Assembly: GCA_003171235.1 (NCBI GenBank)
Contig: PMYM01000067.1
Span: forward strand, 320 to 19,099
Reading direction: 5' to 3'
Length of the DNA: 18,780 nt
DNA from: Phycisphaerales bacterium
GTDB taxonomy: Bacteria; Planctomycetota; Phycisphaerae; SM23-33
The position numbers and the translations under genes are program-made. Shown here piece after piece: positions 7,055 through 15,894 of this stretch (its first letter is position 1; every line of letters begins with the position of its first letter). The notes below the pieces were generated by a model, which saw nothing but the letters and a program-made list of their open reading frames with translations, was not told the origin of the DNA and did no database searches.

Positions 7055-10000
7055 CTAGACGATGAAGGTGAAGACCAGGTCGCTGCCGTCTATGCCGTTG
7101 CCGGTGGGATACGTGCCGTTGATCAGGATGCCGTCCAGGGCCCTGCCGCCGCGGTCGGTGACGAAATTGGCGCCGGTGCCGCTGACGGTGACGGTGTAGG
7201 TGCCGCTGGCGAACATCAGGCCCTGGTTCCAGACGGCCTGACGGGTCGTGGGATTGTAGGTAAGGCTGGAGGCGGTCTGCGGCACGCCACTGCGGACAAT
7301 GGTCACGGTAAGGATGTTGATGGTTTCGGGCAGGATGTCCTCGGTGAAGGTGATGACCACCTGGGGCCCAACCTGCTGGGCCAGCAAGACGCGCGGGGCG
7401 CCGGCGGCGTTGGGCCGGGTAGCCACGGTCAGCAGGCCCAGAGTGGCCAGGTTGGTCCTGCCGTTGCGGATCTTGCCCAGGTGGCTGCCGGCCACGATGG
7501 CGTTGCCCACGGCCGTATTGACCGTGCCGGCAACGCTCACTTTGTCGATGCTGCTGTAGCCTTCCAACGAAGTGTCGTCATCGGTGCCATAGAATCCGTC
7601 GCTGCCCTCGCCCACGCCGGCGGCCAGGATCGAGGTGTCGAGATTCCCGCTCAGCGCCACCGACTTGATGCTGCCGTTGGCCAGGGCGTCGTCGGAAGTG
7701 CCGTACATTCCGTCAGCGCCCAGGAAGAAGCCAGCCAGCACGGCGCTTCCGGTCAGGTTGGCGGCGGTGAACTTGCCAATGTTGCCGCGGGCCGCAAGAA
7801 TGCTCCCGCTGATATTCACGGCCTTCACCGTGCCGATGTCCTGGCCGGTGCTGATGGAGCTGTTGGAGACCGTGCCGCCCAGGGTCAACTTGTTGATGCT
7901 GCCCAGGGCGACGATGACGTCGTTATCGACGGTGCCGCCGACGGCCAAGCTGTCCAGCCCCATCAGGGCCTCAATGTCGCCGCTCAGGGCGCCGGCGACG
8001 GTAATGCCGGTCTTGAGGGCGGAGGCGGTCACCTCGATGTCGGCGTTCATATTGCCGGCGACGAGCATCTTGCCCAGTTCGCGGGTGGTGAACATGCCGC
8101 CGGTCCAGGGGCCGGTGGTGATCTTAGCCAGTGCCCCGCCGACGCTCAGGTCGGTCGTGCCGATCTGGAAGATCGTCAGCGAGCCGACGTTGCCGCCAAG
8201 GTCCACGTTGGCGCCGTCGGCCAGGGAGTAGATCGAAAGGCTGCCGACGTTGCCGTCCAGTGAAATGCCCGTCCCGGCGCTGCCGTTGATGGCCAGGCTC
8301 GGGGCAAGCAGGCCCTTCAGGCCGGCATCGTCGCCGGCCTCGATCAGGTCGGCCTGGAAGATGCCGTCGCCGCCCAGGCCGGGCGTCACCACGATGCTCA
8401 GGGTGCTAGCCGAAGCGGTCGTGCCGGCCAGTTGCAGGCTGGTGATCTTGCCGGCCGTCAGTGTGCCGCTGTCGGTGGAAAGCGTGCCGTTGCCCGGGCC
8501 GACGAGGGCGATGGTGACGGTGTCGCCGTCGGTGTCGTGGATGACCAGGGGCACTCCGGCGCTGAAGGCGAACGTGCCCGAGGGCACGACGATATTGCCT
8601 TGAACCGTCTTGGCGCTGAATTCGCCCGAAGAGGCGGGTATCGATTGCAGGGCGCCACCGATGGAAAGCGAGCCGATGGCCGTGTCGGCGAACACGCCGT
8701 AGCTGTCCAGCGCCCCATCCACAGTCGAACCGGCCACCACTACGCTGCCGATGCGGCTTTCGCCGGGGGCCACGCCGTCATCGACCGTGCCGAACAACCC
8801 ATCGGCGCCCGGATCGACGCCCGCGGCGATGACGCTGTTGTTCAGGTCGCCGCCCAACTGCACGGCCGGAAGGTTGCCGCCGGTGGCAATGTCGTCGCCG
8901 CCGCCAACCACCAGGTCGTCTCCGGTGTCAAAGCCGGCCAGGAAGAAGCTGTCCACGGCCGAGCCCGTCGCCGTCACCTTTCCCAGGTTCCTCAGGGCCG
9001 CCATTGTCGCGCCGGTGAAGGAACCGGCCGAGAGCTTCTGCAGGTCGATGCCCGCCTTGGCCTGGCCGGAGATATCGCCGCTGAAGGTCATGGCCTGAAT
9101 GTTGCCGGTGGCCACGGCCGTGCCCGTGAAGCTGGCGCCGGCGACGGACAGGATGTTCCGCCCGGCCCGCAGGTCGGAGCTGACGTCGCCGGCCGATGAG
9201 AGCTTGCCCAGGTCCAGCCAAGCCGTCGCCCCGCCGCCCAGGGCGCCCGTGCTGGCGACGCTCTTGATGCTGCCCTGCTGGCTGGTGAACTGCCCCGTGA
9301 CCGCCCCGCCGACCTTCACGTTGCCGATGTCCAGCGTGGCGGTGATGTCGCCGCTGAAATTGCCGGCGATGGCGACGTTCTTGATGTCGGTGTTGGAAAG
9401 GACGCTGGCGCTGACGTTGCCGGCGGCCTGCAGGCTGCCGATGCCCCGGCTGACCTGGACGATGCCGGTGATGGCGCCGGCCGAAACAAGCTGCTTGAGC
9501 TGGCCGTTGACAATGATGTTGGCGGCGATGTCCGTCGGCCCGCCGTTCTTGCCGGTGGAGGCGATCTTGCCCACGTCGCCGTCGATATACAGCAACTGGC
9601 CGGCCGTGGCCAGTTCGCCGGCCGAAATGATCGACTTGGCCGAACCGTCGATTACCAGCCGCCCGTGCAGATAACCGCCGGAGGTGATGCTTCCCAGCGA
9701 GGCCCGCGGGCCGCTGATCTCCAGGTCCAGGTCCATGTTCTGCCCGGCGGCGGTGGAAATGCTGCCCACGGCGCCCTCAACCTTCACGACCATGTCCATG
9801 GGCCCGCCGCTACTAAGCTTGCCCAGACTGGCGTTGGGGCCGGTGGAGTTGATGACGCCGGTGGCCGTGCCCTTGATGCTCACCGACTGGATGGGCCCGG
9901 CGAAATCCAAGGTCGTGCGCCTCCCGAATAGGTCCTCCATGTTGCCGCCGATGGTTATCGCGCCGGCGGAGCCGCCCTCGAGCGTGCTGCCCTGAATGTC

Positions 10001-13000
10001 ATGTTTAATGGTTACCTTCTTCATGCTCGATTCAGCGGTGACGGTGCTGCTGAGAACGTCATAGGCCGTAAGGCTGCCCAGGACGGTTGTCACATATACC
10101 GTTGTGCCGTCGAGTCGGCCGGTCGGACCGGTTATAGCCAGGCTGGTCATGCCCAATCCGCTGTGGATGGTGCAGCCGATAATGCCCGGCCCATCCATGC
10201 TGATGCTGCCCAGCCCGTCATAGTTCCCGTCCACATAGGAATTCAACATGCCATCGGTGCCGCCCGTGCCCGTCACCTTGTTCAGGCGGCGAGCATAAAT
10301 CGTAGCTCCGGATATCTTGGACCCCGCGCCAACGATACTGACCCAATCGATCGTAGCGGGAATCGCAATGCCCGGAATCTTTATCTGCGTGCCGTTCATG
10401 TACTCGTTCAGCGGGGCGGCGGCGATCAGGTTCTCCAGGCTGGCGCCGTTGGACGCCACAACTTTGCTAATCAACGTCGTGGACATGATCGGGGCCAGCA
10501 CGCGCACGCCGACGCCGCTGGCGGTCACCAGGGTGATCTTGCCCGGGGAATAGATGCCCACCTGGGCGTATTGGGCGGTCGGAAGCTGGATCATGCCGTC
10601 GCCGACATCGACGCTGCCGATGGTGGCGCCGTAAATGAAGCCGGTTATGCCGTTGAACTGCCCGGCCGGGGTGTCGTGGTCGGCGTTGGCGGTCACCGTG
10701 CCCAGGTTGCCCAGGCAGATGACGTCCTGAATCGAGCCGTCGGCCTTGACGGTGGTGAGGTCGCCGCTGGCCAGGATGCCATCGATCACCCCGCCGCCCG
10801 GGGCGGTGGCATTGGCGGCAGGCCCATGGATTAATTCAGGCGCGCCGTTGGGGAAAGAGGGGTCGCCAATGTTGCTCTTGACGCTGAAGAGCCCCACCGT
10901 GCCCAGGTTGGCATAGATGATCGAGCCGTCGGTGTTGTTGACGATGCTGTTGGCCGTGCCGGTCTGCACCAGTTCGTAAATGTCCGCCTTGCCCTGAGCG
11001 CCATTGAACACCAGGTCGGTCGAGGGGGCAGTGTTGCTGACGGCGGCAGGGGTCCAATCCACGGTTCCGAACTGGACGTCGCCGCTAATATTGAGCCCAA
11101 TGTTCCCGTTGAGAGTCAGGTTGACAATGGCCACGCCGATACCGCCCTCCACCGGCATGGTTATGTAGCTGCCGCTGGCGCCGGCGCTGGGGGAAAACGT
11201 AAGCAGCCCGCCGCTGTCATCGACAATGCTCAGGTGGTCGGCCGGCGTGGTGGAGTCGAACAAAATCGGCATGCGCACCCACCCGCCGGAGAAACCCTCG
11301 GAAGCAAAGACGGTGCCGCCGACGTGGACGAATCGGACGTCCCCGCCGCTGCCGGTGGTGAGGGTATTGGGCGCAGTCATCGAACCGAAGTCGCCGGTCA
11401 CATTGATAAGATTGATAAAGCCTGGGTCTCCCAGATTATCGGCATTGGCGACGAAGCTCGTGCCCGTTATGGCGCCGGCGACGATCACCTGGCCGATACT
11501 TTGATTGGCGGAAACGGTGCTCGGGCCCAGATCGCCCGTCAGTCGCATCGCCATCAAGTCTTGCCCGGCCAGGATGCTGCTCGTGCCGAAGGCGCCGCCT
11601 TCCACCAGCCCGACGTCGCCCAGGCTCCGAATGGTGTCCAGAGCATACGTCGGGGTATTGGTATCGAGGACGTTGCCGTTGCGGGCGTCGATGGTGCTTG
11701 CACTTATTGCCGTCGTGCCCGTCACGTTGGCGATGTCGCCCTGGTGGGTGAAAATGTCGACGCCGATGATCCCCAAGCCGACATTGGCCGCCGTGACGCT
11801 GCCGAGGGAAATCGGCGTCAACCCGTCGATTGTGACCTCGTACGAGCCGGTTGGAGCATTGAAACTCCCGGCCAGGCTGAAGGAAGAATCCACGGTGTTG
11901 ACAACCGCCAGGTGGTACTCGCCGGCGTTGTCGGGAGTATAGACAATGTCCCTGGTGGTGGAGCCCAGGCCCGCCCAGGTTCCGTCAGGCTTGACCAGAA
12001 CGATCCGGAGGGTCGCGGTTGAATTCAGGGTGATGTGGACGGGCTGTTCGGGCAGCAGGTCCAGGGCGTAGACATCGACGAAGTCGTCATACGTCGCCTG
12101 AGGCGGGACATCAACCGTTATCCTGCCTTGGATGGCGCCGTCGATGACCAGGGAGTTGCCGACGCCCGCGAACCGCTCGGCCGTGGCCGGGGTGCCGTTG
12201 CCGTCGACACTGGCGCCGTCCAGGTTGGGCAGACGGCCGGAGATCTCATCCAGGCCGATGTTCTCCAATTCGGTGTGGTAATCGGGATTCTGAAAATCGG
12301 GAGGAAGGAGGTTCTCTCCGACCTCGATGTTTTTGTACAGAGTGCCGTCGATCCGCGCCTGGCCGATCTTATCGGCCTTGATCAATCCGCCCAGGGCCCC
12401 AGGCGCGGTGGGATCGCCCTTGCCGGCGTCAACCGCCACTTCCAGGTAATTGAGCTTGCCGGTCACGTTTACGTCGCCGTCCAGGTAACCGCAGTAGAAT
12501 ACCTGGGTATCTCCGCCCAACTCCACAGTCGCGGTTCCCACCGCCGTGGTGGTTCCCAGCACCAGGCCGTCGATGACGATGCGGTTCATCGGGCTGTCGC
12601 TGGTGATGTCGCCGGTAATGCGTATCGGGCCGGTGCCCGCCGGAGCGGCGGTATCCTCGCTTCCGGGAATGTTGTTGTCGGTGCCCGGCAGGCCGCCAGC
12701 CCCGTAGCTCCAGAAGCCCGGCACCGTGCCCAGGGCGGTCGCCCGACCGGCGTTGTCGACTGTAACAACCGTCAGCGTGGTGGCGGAGTCGGTGCCGGTC
12801 AAATGGATGGAGTCGATGTCCATCTTTATGGCGGGGGCGGGTGGAACTGGTGGTGACGGCAGATCGACCCCGCCCGGCCCAAAGACGTCCACCGACCCGC
12901 TGCCCATCAGCGAGATCAGCACCGTCTGATTATTGAGATCGATAAAAGTGAAGCTGCCCCCCGCGCCGATGTGGGTCAGCAACAGCCGAGGTTCCAGATT

Positions 13001-13051
13001 CTCCAAACCAACCGCGCCGAGCCCCAAGCCGGATTTGTTGTCAGCAGTCAT
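7055..13051 (-). CDS. Giant LEPR-motif surface protein with beta-helix-like repeats
   Basis: This 1998-residue protein opens with NLEPRLLLT at residues 18-26, the LEPR-x-LL motif found at the N-terminus of long exported planctomycete proteins. A classical hydrophobic signal peptide is absent. Residues about 310-410 resemble a pre-peptidase C-terminal (PPC-like) beta domain (YALDLLPEQPVHITLNSTAT). Most of the rest is short imperfect repeats of about 20 residues, of the type G-x-hydrophobic-G-S-hydrophobic with SIxSVxxxG turns, as in parallel beta-helices. Acidic DGxxGTxDD elements occur near 1415, 1780 and 1820. Residues about 1895-1998 resemble an SbsA-type Ig-like domain (VVITFTEDILPETI, GTYTVTVSGTG, DRGGRALDG). 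No enzyme motif or dockerin was seen, and cysteine is very rare. The start ATG 13051 has AAAGGG upstream. In-frame ATGs at 13084 and 13186 would push the LEPR motif unusually far from the N-terminus. A surface or adhesion role is inferred. Confidence 0.85.
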   Translation of the reverse strand: MTADNKSGLGLGAVGLENLEPRLLLTHIGAGGSFTFIDLNNQTVLISLMGSGSVDVFGPGGVDLPSPPVPPAPAIKMDIDSIHLTGTDSATTLTVVTVDNAGRATALGTVPGFWSYGAGGLPGTDNNIPGSEDTAAPAGTGPIRITGDITSDSPMNRIVIDGLVLGTTTAVGTATVELGGDTQVFYCGYLDGDVNVTGKLNYLEVAVDAGKGDPTAPGALGGLIKADKIGQARIDGTLYKNIEVGENLLPPDFQNPDYHTELENIGLDEISGRLPNLDGASVDGNGTPATAERFAGVGNSLVIDGAIQGRITVDVPPQATYDDFVDVYALDLLPEQPVHITLNSTATLRIVLVKPDGTWAGLGSTTRDIVYTPDNAGEYHLAVVNTVDSSFSLAGSFNAPTGSYEVTIDGLTPISLGSVTAANVGLGIIGVDIFTHQGDIANVTGTTAISASTIDARNGNVLDTNTPTYALDTIRSLGDVGLVEGGAFGTSSILAGQDLMAMRLTGDLGPSTVSANQSIGQVIVAGAITGTSFVANADNLGDPGFINLINVTGDFGSMTAPNTLTTGSGGDVRFVHVGGTVFASEGFSGGWVRMPILFDSTTPADHLSIVDDSGGLLTFSPSAGASGSYITMPVEGGIGVAIVNLTLNGNIGLNISGDVQFGTVDWTPAAVSNTAPSTDLVFNGAQGKADIYELVQTGTANSIVNNTDGSIIYANLGTVGLFSVKSNIGDPSFPNGAPELIHGPAANATAPGGGVIDGILASGDLTTVKADGSIQDVICLGNLGTVTANADHDTPAGQFNGITGFIYGATIGSVDVGDGMIQLPTAQYAQVGIYSPGKITLVTASGVGVRVLAPIMSTTLISKVVASNGASLENLIAAAPLNEYMNGTQIKIPGIAIPATIDWVSIVGAGSKISGATIYARRLNKVTGTGGTDGMLNSYVDGNYDGLGSISMDGPGIIGCTIHSGLGMTSLAITGPTGRLDGTTVYVTTVLGSLTAYDVLSSTVTAESSMKKVTIKHDIQGSTLEGGSAGAITIGGNMEDLFGRRTTLDFAGPIQSVSIKGTATGVINSTGPNASLGKLSSGGPMDMVVKVEGAVGSISTAAGQNMDLDLEISGPRASLGSITSGGYLHGRLVIDGSAKSIISAGELATAGQLLYIDGDVGKIASTGKNGGPTDIAANIIVNGQLKQLVSAGAITGIVQVSRGIGSLQAAGNVSASVLSNTDIKNVAIAGNFSGDITATLDIGNVKVGGAVTGQFTSQQGSIKSVASTGALGGGATAWLDLGKLSSAGDVSSDLRAGRNILSVAGASFTGTAVATGNIQAMTFSGDISGQAKAGIDLQKLSAGSFTGATMAALRNLGKVTATGSAVDSFFLAGFDTGDDLVVGGGDDIATGGNLPAVQLGGDLNNSVIAAGVDPGADGLFGTVDDGVAPGESRIGSVVVAGSTVDGALDSYGVFADTAIGSLSIGGALQSIPASSGEFSAKTVQGNIVVPSGTFAFSAGVPLVIHDTDGDTVTIALVGPGNGTLSTDSGTLTAGKITSLQLAGTTASASTLSIVVTPGLGGDGIFQADLIEAGDDAGLKGLLAPSLAINGSAGTGISLDGNVGSLSIYSLADGANVDLGGNVGSLTIFQIGTTDLSVGGALAKITTGPWTGGMFTTRELGKMLVAGNMNADIEVTASALKTGITVAGALSGDIEALMGLDSLAVGGTVDNDVIVALGSINKLTLGGTVSNSSISTGQDIGTVKAVNISGSILAARGNIGKFTAANLTGSAVLAGFFLGADGMYGTSDDALANGSIKSVALSGNLDTSILAAGVGEGSDGFYGTDDDTSLEGYSSIDKVSVAGTVNTAVGNAIVAGSHLGKIRNGRTNLATLGLLTVATRPNAAGAPRVLLAQQVGPQVVITFTEDILPETINILTVTIVRSGVPQTASSLTYNPTTRQAVWNQGLMFASGTYTVTVSGTGANFVTDRGGRALDGILINGTYPTGNGIDGSDLVFTFIV

Positions 13052-13291
13052 AGCACACCCTTTAGCTAAAGATGCAATTCGCATTTTGGGCCCGCCGTGC
13101 GAGCTACCTCCTCGCACTCCCTGGATTGTCGCCGCGGTCCCAACTTCAGTTCGAGCAAGTTTCCACGGGGCTTGATGGCCGCCCAACTCCGGAGCCCGCC
13201 GCCCATGGGGCCGGGCCCGCCCGGTCAGCGCACTAAGCCACAGCGGAACTAACGGCCGATCTTCGCGAAGCGCAACGCAAACAACCGGCGT
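13052..13291 (-). promoter_or_regulatory. Long structured leader of the giant gene
   Basis: No gene is seen here. On the minus strand GTGCGAG (13117-13111) pairs with CTCGCAC (13103-13097). The strong Shine-Dalgarno-like GAGGAGGT (13113-13106) overlaps the stem edge and fills the loop, yet the nearest ATG is 22 bases further on. A perfect 12-base palindrome CTTTAGCTAAAG (13060-13071) overlaps the weaker AAAGGG site that serves ATG 13051. A palindrome CTTCGCGAAG lies at 13261-13270. These could control translation of the long message. This is inference from sequence pattern only. Confidence 0.4.
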
Positions 13292-13319
13292 ATCTTACTT
13301 GGTCCGGCATGGGTTTCAA
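13292..13319 (-). promoter_or_regulatory. Candidate promoter of the giant gene
   Basis: On the minus strand TTGAAA (13319-13314) matches five of six -35 bases. TAAGAT (13297-13292) matches four of six -10 bases with a 16-base spacer. Transcription would begin near 13285, leaving a leader of roughly 235 bases. Confidence 0.4.
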
Positions 13320-13363
13320 ACAAAAAAAGCCTTTTGCCGCCCCCGTCAATCCGCCCAAAACGC

Positions 13364-13385
13364 GGCAGGGGCGTTGGCCCCTGCC
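13364..13385 (-). terminator. Hairpin after thiC, probable terminator
   Basis: A perfect 9-bp stem GGCAGGGGC (13364-13372) and GCCCCTGCC (13377-13385) closes on a four-base loop. On the minus strand it is followed by GCGTTTTGGG, a short interrupted T-tract, and further on by a T7 run (13327-13321). It lies 57 bases past the thiC stop and upstream of the candidate promoter of the giant gene. A smaller stem CTCTT/AAGAG occurs at 13401-13414. Confidence 0.5.
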
Positions 13386-13441
13386 AGGGATGAAACTATT
13401 CTCTTGGATAAGAGTTCCTGGCAAAATGGGAACCTCTGAAG

Positions 13442-14755
<1,314 letters not shown>

Positions 14756-14795
14756 TTCAATTCATTTTCCGCAGAGGGAACAGCAAAAGTCAGGA

Positions 14796-14824
14796 AAAAT
14801 ACAGAGATGCGGGAGTTTTTTCAA
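14796..14824 (-). promoter_or_regulatory. Candidate sigma70-type promoter of thiC
   Basis: On the minus strand TTGAAA (14824-14819) matches five of six -35 bases. TATTTT (14801-14796) matches four of six -10 bases, and the spacer is exactly 17. The predicted start near 14789 gives an untranslated leader of about 34 bases, too short for a TPP riboswitch. Confidence 0.5.
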
Positions 14825-14839
14825 CGCTCAATCGGGTGG

Positions 14840-14869
14840 CATGGTCACGCCTCTTTTCGCGTGACCATG
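14840..14869. repeat. Perfect 11-bp inverted repeat upstream of thiC
   Basis: CATGGTCACGC (14840-14850) and GCGTGACCATG (14859-14869) form an uninterrupted stem with an 8-base loop CTCTTTTC. It lies just upstream of the candidate thiC promoter, so it could be an operator, or a terminator for transcription arriving from the UVR gene. There is no T-tract on the minus strand. Confidence 0.6.
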
Positions 14870-14903
14870 TTTAGCCTTTGCTATCATGGACGGACACAGT
14901 CTC

Positions 14904-14932
14904 GTAGGCGTGCAACTGCTGGGTTGCACGCG
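14904..14932 (+). repeat. GTAG-headed palindrome, REP-like unit 1
   Basis: GTAG (14904-14907) is followed by stem GCGTGCAAC (14908-14916), loop TGCTGG (14917-14922) and GTTGCACGC (14923-14931). A GTAG tetranucleotide in front of a palindrome is the hallmark of REP elements mobilised by RAYT transposases. It pairs in inverted orientation with unit 2 at 14970-15000. Confidence 0.65.
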
Positions 14933-14969
14933 CAATTCTTTTGTCTTCTTCCCCGCCATCAGACGGATC

Positions 14970-15000
14970 CCGCGTGCGGCCCAGCAGCCGCACGCCCTAC
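14970..15000 (-). repeat. GTAG-headed palindrome, REP-like unit 2 (inverted)
   Basis: On the minus strand GTAG (15000-14997), one extra G, stem GCGTGCGGC (14995-14987), loop TGCTGG (14986-14981) and GCCGCACGC (14980-14972). Against unit 1 the loop is identical, and AA/TT in the stem is replaced by GG/CC on both arms, so pairing is kept. The TAG of the head is the stop codon of the UVR-motif gene. The hairpin may therefore also end or stabilise that transcript. Confidence 0.65.
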
Positions 15001-15779
15001 GTCTCTTCGCGTTCCTCTTCCTGGGCCCTGGCCTGGGCCTTGGCGATCTGGTCGCGCAGGGCGGCGGCCTGCTCGTAGCGCTCTTCGCGCACGGCGACAT
15101 CGAGCTTCTGCTTGAGCTGCTCCAAGGGGTCGGGCGGGATCTTCTCCTGCACCTCGCGCAGCATGCCTTCCAGCGTGGTCACCTCGCTGGAAGAGCCGTA
15201 CAGGCCCTCCTGGCCAAGGGCGGCAAAGAACTCGCGCAGGCCCGACAGGGCGTCCAGCAACACCTTTCGGGCCATCCGCGGGCGGTTGGCGTGTAGGGCC
15301 AGGTTGGCCCGCGCCCGGCCGTTCATCATGATGATGTACGGGCGGTACTGCTCCATGGCCTTGCGGTCGGGTTCCTGGCGGGCGTACTTCTTGCAGAAGT
15401 CAAGCACGCGCAGGTTTCGGGCGGTGTCGCGGGCCACGCCCTCGTACTCCTCCAGCACGAACTGGCTGAGGTAGCGGTAGTAGTACTGGGCGGATTCGGC
15501 CCGGAGCATTTCGCACTGGCGGGGATCGACCCAGAAGCCCTCGTCGGAGCCGAACTTCTCCACGTGCCGCTGCAGGTGGTGCTCGTAGTAATGCAGCAGG
15601 GATTCAAACCCCATGGGCCGCTGGCCGTCGGGCCGGCCCTGGACTTCCATCTGCAGCAGGCCCAGTTCCACCCGCAACTGAATCCTGACGCTGCCGTCCT
15701 CGCCGCGGACCTTCCTCACCGAGATCTGCCCGGGCTCGTGAGGCCAGCCCTCCAGGATGGGACCGATGTCCTTGGTCAC
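14997..15779 (-). CDS. UVR-motif (UvrB/UvrC motif) protein
   Basis: The 260-residue protein ends with a UVR motif at about residues 219-249, including LKQKLDVAVREERYEQAAAL and RDQIAKAQ. This helical hairpin is known from UvrB, UvrC, McsA and ClpC-type proteins, where it mediates protein contacts. The remaining 215 residues match no domain I can name. They include a conserved-looking segment with VELGLLQMEVQGRPDGQRP, aromatic-rich helices (SAQYYYRYLSQFVLEEYEGV) and RPYIIMMNGRARANLALHA. No McsA-type zinc CxxC pairs or nuclease motifs are present, so it is not UvrB or UvrC itself. The start is GTG 15779 with GAAGAAGG upstream. The stop TAG lies inside a REP-like element. It follows glgP by 115 bases on the same strand and may share its transcript. 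Its function is unknown. Confidence 0.8.
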   Translation of the reverse strand: MTKDIGPILEGWPHEPGQISVRKVRGEDGSVRIQLRVELGLLQMEVQGRPDGQRPMGFESLLHYYEHHLQRHVEKFGSDEGFWVDPRQCEMLRAESAQYYYRYLSQFVLEEYEGVARDTARNLRVLDFCKKYARQEPDRKAMEQYRPYIIMMNGRARANLALHANRPRMARKVLLDALSGLREFFAALGQEGLYGSSSEVTTLEGMLREVQEKIPPDPLEQLKQKLDVAVREERYEQAAALRDQIAKAQARAQEEEREET

Positions 15780-15863
15780 GGTGCAAACGCCTTCTTCACC
15801 CGCTGCCGGCCTGTTTGACGGACCGCCCCGCCAGGCGCCTTAGCCCCGCCACAAAGATTTGCT

Positions 15864-15887
15864 GATTCGCCGATTGACCGATTGACC
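15864..15887. repeat. Three tandem 8-base repeats between glgP and the UVR gene
   Basis: GATTCGCC (15864-15871) is followed directly by GATTGACC twice (15872-15879 and 15880-15887). The array is short. It could be replication slippage or a small binding site. Confidence 0.6.
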
Positions 15888-15894
15888 CTGGCCG

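Noticed and set aside
13052..13186. N-terminal extension of the giant protein to the ATG at 13186 or 13084
   Set aside because: Neither ATG has a Shine-Dalgarno at usable spacing, and the LEPR motif is normally close to the N-terminus, as it is from ATG 13051.
14756..14996. TPP riboswitch before thiC
   Set aside because: I looked on the minus strand for the conserved CTGAGA and GATCTGGATAATGCC-like cores and found neither.
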